Of a stretch of DNA of 5,168 bases, positions 1 to 5,168 are shown one piece after another. Below the pieces are notes generated by a model. It was not told the DNA's origin. It saw only the letters and a list, made by a program, of their open reading frames with translations, and ran no database searches. This DNA is from Candidatus Zhuqueibacterota bacterium (lineage in GTDB: Bacteria; SM23-31), in assembly GCA_022562855.1 (NCBI GenBank), contig JADFON010000175.1:1-5168 (forward strand), given 5' to 3'. The position numbers were made by a program, and so were the translations under genes. Every line of letters starts with the position of its first letter. Position 1 is the first letter of the stretch.

Positions 1-176
1 AATTACGGAATTATTAAAAATAACGCAAGTTAATTCTAATTCTGAGTATATTGTCCGTATAAACCGAACTATTTTATTCAATCGTTGAGACAGAGTTGAA
101 GGTTTGTTCAAGATGGACTAAAATGGTTTTCACATTTGCAAAGTTTCTATTGAAATTAGTCAATTTTTATGGTAAT

Positions 177-204
177 TTTTGATTATATGAATTATCTTTA
201 TAAT
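177..204 (+). promoter_or_regulatory. candidate housekeeping promoter for lon
   Basis: A perfect TATAAT -10 hexamer lies at 199-204, about 67 bases before the lon start. The best -35 at normal spacing is poor: TTTTGA at 177-182 with a 16-base spacer. A better hexamer, TTGATT at 179-184, would leave only 14 bases. The surrounding sequence is very AT-rich, so a chance TATAAT is possible. Position and strand fit transcription of lon, but this remains an inference. Confidence 0.35.
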
Positions 205-254
205 TGATACAATTCTGTTTCAAAGATCACCTTCTGGACTAACCACAAATTAAT

Positions 255-258
255 AGGA
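255..258 (+). promoter_or_regulatory. weak ribosome binding site of lon
   Basis: AGGA at 255-258 is the only Shine-Dalgarno-like sequence near the lon start. It lies 12 bases before the ATG, slightly long, with a run of seven T (264-270) between them. An in-frame TGA at 259-261 directly before the start rules out any start upstream of the ATG at 271, so the weak site does not make the start ambiguous. Confidence 0.5.
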
Positions 259-270
259 TGACATTTTTTT

Positions 271-2652
271 ATGAACACTTTAGGATTTCTCGATAAACCG
301 ATACAGACTATACCGATAGATCCGTCCGATATTCCCGACCTGCTGCCTGTAATGCCCTTGCGCAGCACAGTAATCTACCCTCGCCAGGTTTTACCGATAT
401 CTGTCGGGAGAGAAAAATCGCTGAAATTGGTCGAAAAGGCTCTTGAGGGGGATAAAATCATAGGATTAGCCACCCAGTTGGACGGTACGGTCGATGAGCC
501 GAACGCTGACCAGATTTACAAATTTGGCGTATCCGCAATTATTCTCAAAATGCTGAAATTTCCCGACCAGACACAACACATTATCGTCCAGGGTCTCAAC
601 AGGATGAAAGTAGAAAAGATCGAGAAAAAAACCCCCTATTTTTTAGCCAAAGTCAAGACGATTATTGAACCGGACGAAGAAACCGATACCGTGAAAGCGA
701 TGGTTGCAAATCTCAAGGGAATGTTTCAAAAGACCGTAGATATAGCCTCGTATCTTTCTGCTGAACAAGGTTTGATCATAGCTAATACTGACGAGCCGGG
801 ACGAATTGCCGATATTGTAGCATCGAGTTTAAACATATCGATAGCCGAAAAACAGGAGATTCTCGAAACAGTCGATCTTGAAAATCGGCTTGAATTGGTT
901 ACAAAGTTTCTTGTGAAGGAGTTACATGTCTTAGAGCTTGGCAACAAAATACAGACGAAAATATTAGGTGAAATAAACAAGAATCAGCGTGAATTTTTTC
1001 TTCGAGAACAGATGAAAGCTATTCAAAAGGAGCTTGGCGAAGAAGACGATCAGACTGTTGAAATACGGGAACTGAAAGAGAAGATTGAATCATCGGCGAT
1101 GACCAAGGAAGTCAAGGAAGTAGGGTTGAAAGAGTTGGATCGTTTGTCAAAAATGCCGACATCTTCATCGGAATATACGGTTTCGCGGACCTATCTTGAT
1201 TGGTTAACCGATATGCCGTGGGGTTCTCGAACGAAGGACCGCCTGAATATTGAACGGGCGGAGAAAATTCTCAATGAAAATCACTATGGACTCGAAAAAG
1301 TCAAAAAGCGAATGCTCGAATATCTTGCAGTACAAAAAATCCGGAAGAGTAAAAAAGGACCGATTTTATGCTTTGTCGGTCCTCCGGGGGTAGGAAAAAC
1401 CTCTCTTGGCAAGTCCATTGCCGGCGCTTTGGGGAGAAAATTTATAAGAATATCACTCGGTGGAATCCATGACGAAGCTGAAATAAGAGGTCACCGGCGT
1501 ACCTATATTGGCTCGCTTCCCGGAAGAATCATCCAGGGCATTAAAAAAGCAGGCTCGATGAACCCGGTGTTTATGCTTGACGAGATCGACAAACTCGGTC
1601 AGGACTTCAGGGGCGACCCATCGAGCGCTTTGCTGGAGGTTCTTGACCCGGAGCAAAACAACACGTTTACGGATCACTATCTCAATATTCCTTTCGATTT
1701 GTCCCAGGTAATGTTCATAATGACCGCAAATTTTACAGACCCCATTCCCCCGGCGCTCAAAGACCGGATGGAGGTTCTCGATCTGCCGGGATACATAGCC
1801 GATCAAAAACAGATAATTGCCGAGAGATTTCTTGTGCCGAAGCAGTTAGAGGAACACGGGTTAAAAGATACGCAAATCACAATAAAACCTTCTGCTGTAA
1901 GCAAGATAATAAGCGCATATACAAGGGAGGCAGGGGTAAGAAACCTTGACAGAGAAATCGCTGCCGTCTGCCGCGGTGTTGCAAAGCAGCTCGTTGAAAA
2001 GTCTATAAAACGCGCAACTATCACCAGGAAAAACATATCGAAGTATCTTGGTCCCGAACGGTTTTATTATGAAGTAGCAGAACGAACAATGAAGACCGGG
2101 GTTGCCACCGGGTTAGCCTGGACTCCCGCAGGCGGCGAAATACTTTTTATAGAAGCAACAAAAATGCCCGGTAAAGGAATTCTTACCCTTACCGGTAAAC
2201 TCGGCGATGTAATGAAAGAGTCGGCGCAGGCGGCTTTGAGCTATGTTAAATCACAGTCTGCGAAATGGAAGATCAACAATGTCAATTTTGCCAAGACCGA
2301 TATTCATATCCACGTACCTTCCGGTTCGATCCCAAAGGACGGACCATCGGCAGGTATTGCGATTCTTTCCGCACTTGTCTCACTTGTAACCGATACAAAG
2401 GTGCGAAACGATATTGCCATCACCGGGGAAATAACCCTGCGGGGTCTCGTATTGCCGGTAGGCGGTATAAAAGAAAAGGTGCTCGCAGCAAACAGGGCGG
2501 GCATACTGCAGGTCATCCTCCCTGAGAAAAACCGGAACGATCTCGAAGAAATACCGAAGGCAGTCAAACGAAAGATGAAATTTCATTTTGTCAAAGAGAT
2601 GGACGAAGCCTTGAAAATTGCCCTGGAAAAACCTCCGAAACGGCTCATGTAG
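271..2652 (+). CDS. lon: Lon ATP-dependent serine protease (LonA type)
   Basis: Cytosolic hexameric AAA+ protease that unfolds and degrades damaged or short-lived regulatory proteins using ATP. The 793 residues match the usual bacterial length (E. coli 784). Order of domains: N-terminal substrate-binding domain (about 22-215, beginning LPVMPLRSTVIYP), helical linker (about 216-330), AAA+ module (about 331-590) and protease domain (about 600-785). Visible motifs are Walker A GPPGVGKTS (370-378, K376), the pore-loop aromatic Y412 in TYIGSLPGR, Walker B FMLDEID (434-440, D437/E438), sensor-1 N487, the arginine-finger candidate R499 in DRMEV, and sensor-2 R557 in TREAGVRNLDRE. The catalytic dyad is S693 (PKDGPSAG) and K736 (GGIKEKVLAA). 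Their 43-residue spacing equals that of E. coli S679/K722. An in-frame TGA lies 10 bases upstream and the next ATG is at codon 28, inside the conserved N-domain, so the start is secure. Nothing is missing or unusual. The downstream gene is convergent, so lon appears monocistronic. Confidence 0.98.
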   Translation: MNTLGFLDKPIQTIPIDPSDIPDLLPVMPLRSTVIYPRQVLPISVGREKSLKLVEKALEGDKIIGLATQLDGTVDEPNADQIYKFGVSAIILKMLKFPDQTQHIIVQGLNRMKVEKIEKKTPYFLAKVKTIIEPDEETDTVKAMVANLKGMFQKTVDIASYLSAEQGLIIANTDEPGRIADIVASSLNISIAEKQEILETVDLENRLELVTKFLVKELHVLELGNKIQTKILGEINKNQREFFLREQMKAIQKELGEEDDQTVEIRELKEKIESSAMTKEVKEVGLKELDRLSKMPTSSSEYTVSRTYLDWLTDMPWGSRTKDRLNIERAEKILNENHYGLEKVKKRMLEYLAVQKIRKSKKGPILCFVGPPGVGKTSLGKSIAGALGRKFIRISLGGIHDEAEIRGHRRTYIGSLPGRIIQGIKKAGSMNPVFMLDEIDKLGQDFRGDPSSALLEVLDPEQNNTFTDHYLNIPFDLSQVMFIMTANFTDPIPPALKDRMEVLDLPGYIADQKQIIAERFLVPKQLEEHGLKDTQITIKPSAVSKIISAYTREAGVRNLDREIAAVCRGVAKQLVEKSIKRATITRKNISKYLGPERFYYEVAERTMKTGVATGLAWTPAGGEILFIEATKMPGKGILTLTGKLGDVMKESAQAALSYVKSQSAKWKINNVNFAKTDIHIHVPSGSIPKDGPSAGIAILSALVSLVTDTKVRNDIAITGEITLRGLVLPVGGIKEKVLAANRAGILQVILPEKNRNDLEEIPKAVKRKMKFHFVKEMDEALKIALEKPPKRLM

Positions 2653-2819
2653 AAATAGAACAGCCTCAACATTTCCATTATTCTCATATCTGTGGAGTAA
2701 TCCAAATTATCCGATAATTCTCGTGAGAATAACACCCTGTACCTCTACAGATTACTATTGAACCTCTTGTGTTTAAATTAACGGGATTAAGGACAAATGT
2801 ACCTGCCGTCGAAGAATTT
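2653..2819. other. non-coding spacer between convergent genes
   Basis: These 167 bases separate the stop codons of lon (+) and the methyltransferase (-). No gene is supported. No classical GC-rich hairpin followed by a T run is present on either strand, so the terminators of both genes are not obvious. The left two thirds hold a cluster of inverted repeats, listed separately. A further 7-bp inverted repeat, ACGGGAT (2781-2787) with ATCCCGT (2829-2835), spans the methyltransferase stop codon with a 41-base loop; it is too weak to call a terminator. Confidence 0.6.
2678..2756. repeat. cluster of nested and overlapping inverted repeats
   Basis: Five dyads fall within 79 bases. They are TTATTCTCA (2678-2686) with TGAGAATAA (2724-2732); AGTAATC (2696-2702) with GATTACT (2750-2756); AATTATC-C-GATAATT (2705-2719); ATTCTC-GT-GAGAAT (2717-2730); and CTGTA-cctc-TACAG (2737-2750). 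All arms are perfect. The two long-range pairs cross each other, so as RNA only one could form at a time, each enclosing a different set of small hairpins. The position between two convergent stop codons suits a bidirectional transcription end, but the arms are AT-rich and no T tract follows. A protein-binding site is an alternative. The role is unproven. Confidence 0.55.
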
Positions 2820-4805
2820 TCACCGGTTATCCCGTGAGAAATCAAAGCCGGGGACCGAATACCATTCGGCGAACAGATATTCGATTTCCTCCTGCCGTTC
2901 TTCCGGCAAAATGGACAAGTAATCGGTACTGCCCGATGGAGAATGTATGACTTTTTTCTCCTGGAATGTTTCAAGTACCGATATGATTTTTTCCACAATC
3001 GATCTATCCGTTCCATGCGGAAGCTGCCGTAAAAAATCTATATCGGTTTGTGCAAAAGTCCGTCCATCTTCCATTGAAACAATCTTATAAAAAAAATTCA
3101 ATATCTTTGAATTCAATAACGCGGAGTAAAAACGCAAATCCACCGCTTCCCCTTTTTCCGGAAACGCGATGTGCATATTGTTGAGACAAAAAAATCCCAT
3201 CTCGTCATAATAGGCTTTCAACGTGAAACCCGTCTGGTTAATAAAAATCTTTGGGTTTCGGTACTTTGCAACATTATACCCGCTTTTATAGAGTAAAGGA
3301 TCGTCCAAAATATAACATCCGGTATAGGTTATTCTGTCTTTTGCGAGGTGTTTTCCCGACTCTATAATCCTGCTGCGTGGAATGTTGTTTAAAAGAACGT
3401 CCTTGTGTTCACCGGGATTTATCAATATGCTCTTTTTCCCATCTCTTCCAATCAATCCGCTATAAAACTTTAGATGTATGCCTAACGCTTCGCCCTTATC
3501 CTCCATTTTTTCAACGATTTTCCGTGAATATTCATCAGGGTATACTACAATTCTCCTTCGAAACCTCTTTTGTATGCGGTTTGTAGAGATGAATACATTG
3601 TTCCTGCCAGCAAAACGCAGGTCATCCGGGTTTTCTACTATGCATGCATCGATATTTCCACCGTTATCCTGCCGGGCAGAATTTTTGACGATATAAATAA
3701 CGCTTCTGCCTATGTGAAGATCGATCCAGAAATCTTTCTTGATAAGAACTATCTTCAGTATCGAGGTCCGGGAAAGGAGAAATTTTCGAAGTTTTGAAAA
3801 AAATCTCCCGGTCAGCCAACTGTCGGGAACGATAAATGAATGGTATCCATCGGGACGGGTTATGGATAGCGCCCGTTCAATAAAAATCGCATATGCCGAA
3901 ATTTTATACTCGGCAGTGTTGGGATATTTTCTTCTGTAGAGAGTGTTAATCGGTCCCGGTATTTTTTTAACGTCCCTTAATCCGTAGGTGAGCCAGGGTG
4001 GATTACCGATCACGGCATCGAACATCCACCCCGCCGGCAGATCATCTATCAGTGTATCGGCTACGAGAAAATGTTCGAGATCCCGGTATTTTAAATCGGC
4101 AGTAATCACAAAGTATGCCTTTGAAACCGCCACCGCTGTCGGGTCTTTGTCCACCCCAAACAGACAATGCGACACAATCCACTTGTATAATTCCGACCGT
4201 TTTTCTCCTTCTTTGTCTCCTTCTGCGGATAAAGCGGATTCTGTCAGGAATTCCGCCGCCGCTTTCAGAAAATTCCCGGTTCCCATTGCGGGGTCGCACA
4301 CTTTGATTTTCCTGATTTCTCCGGGAGATTTGTTTTCTACCAGGGGGGTTATCGTTTCCCTGACAATGAAACGTGTGATGGATTCCGGTGTGTAAAATGT
4401 CCCCGATTTCCTTCGAGACCTATCTTTTTCAAGAGATAATTCACCATTTTTTCCCTCTTTCAGTGCGTATCTCAAAAACTCTCCATACAGCATTCCGGGA
4501 AAACCGGGACCGATTGGTTCTTCCTCATCAACTTCATTCCTGAAAATTGAATCCAAAAATTCCTCAAGCGCCGGTTCGATCTTTTCAATATGAATTGGAA
4601 AAAGACGTGAAATTGTTGAAATATTTTTCCTTTTCCTACGGGCAAGATAATTGTAAAAAGCCCATAGAACAATTCTTATACCCTCTGTCCGGAGAGCATT
4701 TAAGGAATCGTAGTGAAAATTATGGTCTGTGTACAGATTTTTGCACACAGTTTCGAGCAGAATCAAGCACTTTCTGAACCGCGGATTTTTATGTGGGGGG
4801 GGCAT
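2820..4805 (-). CDS. Eco57I/TaqI-type adenine-N6 DNA methyltransferase, no nuclease domain seen
   Basis: Likely transfers a methyl group from S-adenosylmethionine to adenine N6 within a specific DNA target. With the ATG at 4805 it has 661 residues. Motifs in gamma-class order: motif X GTFYTP (135-140), SAM-binding motif I DPAMGTGNF (171-179), motif II FGVDKDP (216-222), ADTL (249-252) and catalytic motif IV NPPW (268-271). VPDSWL (326-331) follows in the methyltransferase core. The C-terminal part ends with FYSALLNSKILNFFYK and GRTFAQTDIDFLRQLP (about 560-596), the usual close of a TaqI-like target-recognition domain. The first 134 residues include GMLYGEFLRYAL, like the helical connector of type IIG enzymes, but no PD-(D/E)XK nuclease motif is visible. 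Type IIG enzymes are normally much longer, so this is either a solitary methyltransferase or one with its nuclease encoded elsewhere. The start is uncertain: an in-frame TTG lies at 4826, neither start has a Shine-Dalgarno, and a TTG at 4766 is also possible. A C8 tract follows the ATG. Confidence 0.9.
   Translation of the reverse strand: MPPPHKNPRFRKCLILLETVCKNLYTDHNFHYDSLNALRTEGIRIVLWAFYNYLARRKRKNISTISRLFPIHIEKIEPALEEFLDSIFRNEVDEEEPIGPGFPGMLYGEFLRYALKEGKNGELSLEKDRSRRKSGTFYTPESITRFIVRETITPLVENKSPGEIRKIKVCDPAMGTGNFLKAAAEFLTESALSAEGDKEGEKRSELYKWIVSHCLFGVDKDPTAVAVSKAYFVITADLKYRDLEHFLVADTLIDDLPAGWMFDAVIGNPPWLTYGLRDVKKIPGPINTLYRRKYPNTAEYKISAYAIFIERALSITRPDGYHSFIVPDSWLTGRFFSKLRKFLLSRTSILKIVLIKKDFWIDLHIGRSVIYIVKNSARQDNGGNIDACIVENPDDLRFAGRNNVFISTNRIQKRFRRRIVVYPDEYSRKIVEKMEDKGEALGIHLKFYSGLIGRDGKKSILINPGEHKDVLLNNIPRSRIIESGKHLAKDRITYTGCYILDDPLLYKSGYNVAKYRNPKIFINQTGFTLKAYYDEMGFFCLNNMHIAFPEKGEAVDLRFYSALLNSKILNFFYKIVSMEDGRTFAQTDIDFLRQLPHGTDRSIVEKIISVLETFQEKKVIHSPSGSTDYLSILPEERQEEIEYLFAEWYSVPGFDFSRDNR
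4795..4802 (-). repeat. C8 homopolymer tract just inside the methyltransferase start
   Basis: Eight G on the plus strand read as eight C on the coding strand, forming codons 2 to 4 directly after ATG (4803-4805). With eight C the reading frame continues through the whole methyltransferase. With nine, the frame reaches TAA at codon 6; with seven, it reaches TGA at codon 14. Tracts of this kind near the 5' end are the known slipped-strand switch of phase-variable restriction-modification genes in several pathogens. Eight bases is near the lower limit for frequent slippage, so a switch is plausible but not shown. Confidence 0.6.
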
Positions 4806-4886
4806 TGCGTTAAGATATAAATTCAAATCGACAATGCAAAAGGATTTAATAAATCAAAATCGGAAGATTTTCTCAACGATATAAAC

Positions 4887-4986
4887 GTAGGGGAAAACTT
4901 GTTAGCTCGCCTAAATGTGGAGGCATTCGATAGAAGAATTCGGGCAGACAACCTATCAAAAAAGGCGTATGCGGGTCTGCCCCTGC
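4887..4986. repeat. REP/MITE-like palindromic element, about 100 bp
   Basis: The element opens with GTAGGGG (4887-4893) and closes with CCCCTGC (4980-4986), imperfect terminal inverted repeats matching at 6 of 7 positions. Inside it, GGGCAGAC (4942-4949) and GTCTGCCC (4975-4982) form a perfect 8-bp inverted repeat around a 25-base loop. From memory, GTAGGGGC...GCCCCTAC-type palindromes recur as dispersed intergenic repeats in many environmental bacterial genomes, and this resembles them; that likeness is recall, not a search. No flanking target duplication is evident. Only one copy lies in the window. Confidence 0.4.
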
Positions 4987-4988
4987 AA

Positions 4989-5007
4989 ATCTACATCTCA
5001 TGTAGAT
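4989..5007. repeat. perfect short hairpin
   Basis: ATCTACAT (4989-4996) and ATGTAGAT (5000-5007) form a perfect 8-bp stem with a CTC loop. Adding CAA (4986-4988) and TTG (5011-5013) extends the stem past a small bulge. No T tract follows on either strand, so it is not a standard terminator. It abuts the right end of the palindromic element. The nearby TTGTACAA (5011-5018) is an 8-bp palindrome. Confidence 0.5.
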
Positions 5008-5032
5008 AGTTTGTACAAGGTTTCGTCATAAA

Positions 5033-5054
5033 GGCGTTTCGCCCGCAGGGCAAA
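5033..5054 (-). terminator. weak terminator candidate after the partial gene
   Basis: Fifteen bases beyond the stop of the right-edge gene lies a GC-rich hairpin: GCCC (5041-5044) with GGGC (5048-5051), extended by TTT (5037-5039) and AAA (5052-5054) past a one-base bulge. A competing hairpin, GGCG-TTT-CGCC (5033-5043), shares bases with it. On the minus strand only a short T run (CCTTTATG) follows. The position fits a transcription end for the right-edge gene, but the weak T tract lowers confidence. Confidence 0.3.
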
Positions 5055-5068
5055 CAATTAACCTGACT

Positions 5069-5168
5069 TTAATCCCTGTAAATATTTATCAGATCCTTAA
5101 GCATCGCCGCGGAGGTTCCGACGGGACCGGCTCTCCCCCCGGTTACGGTAATTTCACCCATGGTGTCG
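5069..5168 (-). CDS. C-terminal fragment of an unidentified protein (partial)
   Basis: The minus strand has an open frame entering from the right edge and ending at TAA (5069-5071), giving 32 residues that begin DTMGEITVTGGRAGP and end LKDLINIYRD. Its GC-rich codons contrast with the AT-rich spacer that follows, which supports real coding. A beta-like segment (EITVTGG), a glycine-rich turn and a final amphipathic helix can be seen. This arrangement loosely recalls the C-terminus of flotillin/SPFH membrane-scaffold proteins, but 32 residues are too few to name it. An ATG inside the fragment (5159-5161) could in principle start a tiny ORF, but continuation beyond the window is more likely. Confidence 0.6.
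   Translation of the reverse strand, partial: DTMGEITVTGGRAGPVGTSAAMLKDLINIYRD

Larger units (their letters stand above)
1..270. other. AT-rich leader upstream of lon, no complete gene
   Basis: No complete gene is visible here. The frame read from base 2 is open to a TGA at 86-88 and would give a 28-residue tail ending in TILFNR. This could be the C-terminus of a gene running off the left edge, but the base composition is too AT-rich and the stretch too short to claim it. Small dyads occur, for example TTGAA (96-100) with TTCAA (107-111), but none matches a known operator. I saw no CIRCE element (TTAGCACTC/GAGTGCTAA) and no sigma-32-like CTTGAA/CCCCAT pair, so heat-shock control of lon is not evident from the sequence. 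Confidence 0.5.
4806..5068. other. non-coding region upstream of the methyltransferase
   Basis: No convincing gene lies in these 263 bases. They contain a 100-bp palindromic element (4887-4986), an 8-bp perfect hairpin (4989-5007) and a GC-rich hairpin pair (5033-5054), each listed separately. Two direct repeats are also present: GATATAAA at 4814-4821 and 4878-4885, and AAAGGCGT at 4961-4968 and 5030-5037. I found no promoter of acceptable quality for the methyltransferase. TATATC just upstream of its ATG lacks a matching -35 and would leave an almost leaderless message. Confidence 0.5.

Noticed and set aside
258-296. 12-codon ORF overlapping the lon start out of frame
   Set aside because: ATG at 258 overlaps the putative ribosome binding site of lon and has no such site of its own. 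It is too short to support as a leader peptide.
1453-1806. 117-codon minus-strand ORF inside lon
   Set aside because: It is the shadow of the AAA+ module of lon (Walker B to sensor region) and has no protein features of its own.
2265-2525. 86-codon plus-strand ORF with several cysteines inside the lon protease domain
   Set aside because: It is a frame shadow of the region encoding the Ser-Lys active site; the cysteine spacing does not form a clear zinc-binding pattern.
2684-3016. 110-codon minus-strand ORF overlapping the 3' end of the methyltransferase
   Set aside because: It runs out of frame with a well-supported gene on the same strand and extends into the dyad-rich spacer. The composition looks non-coding.
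3988-4395. 135-codon ORF on the plus strand opposite the methyltransferase
   Set aside because: It is antisense to the SAM-binding core, whose motifs I, II and IV are unmistakable. Its translation is serine/threonine-rich with no family features, and no ribosome binding site was noted.
4806-4826. Upstream TTG start at 4826 for the methyltransferase
   Set aside because: It adds only seven residues, has no Shine-Dalgarno and is less likely than the ATG at 4805, though it cannot be excluded.
4806-5068. CRISPR array or tRNA in the right-hand spacer
   Set aside because: The repeats are single pairs with no regular spacing, and no cloverleaf or CCA end can be drawn.

Overview
The window comes from a bacterial chromosome of moderate GC content with AT-rich gaps between genes. 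It holds one certain housekeeping gene, one complete DNA-modification gene and the tail of a third gene. The Lon protease has the full bacterial LonA architecture. Stop codons are used in the standard way. No taxon can be fixed from the sequence; an uncultured Gram-negative-type lineage is possible, but that is a guess.

Layout: 1-270 is an AT-rich leader with a candidate promoter and a weak ribosome binding site. 271-2652 (+) is lon, encoding an ATP-dependent serine protease with every catalytic residue in place. 2653-2819 separates two convergent genes and is crowded with overlapping inverted repeats. 2820-4805 (-) encodes an Eco57I/TaqI-type adenine-N6 DNA methyltransferase with a C-terminal target-recognition region but no recognisable nuclease domain. 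4806-5068 is non-coding and carries a roughly 100-bp REP/MITE-like palindromic element and further hairpins. 5069-5168 (-) is the C-terminal end of a gene that runs off the right edge.

The genes do not form an evident pathway. lon (protein quality control) and the methyltransferase (DNA modification, possibly defence or epigenetic) are convergent and should be transcribed independently. The partial gene at the right lies upstream of the methyltransferase on the same strand, but 263 bp and several hairpins separate them, so co-transcription is doubtful.

The most interesting point is a run of eight C residues directly after the ATG of the methyltransferase. A change of one base would stop translation within 5 or 14 codons, which is the layout of a phase-variable ON/OFF switch. 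No restriction enzyme partner is visible. The other signals worth a look are the nested dyads between the convergent genes and the palindromic element upstream of the methyltransferase.
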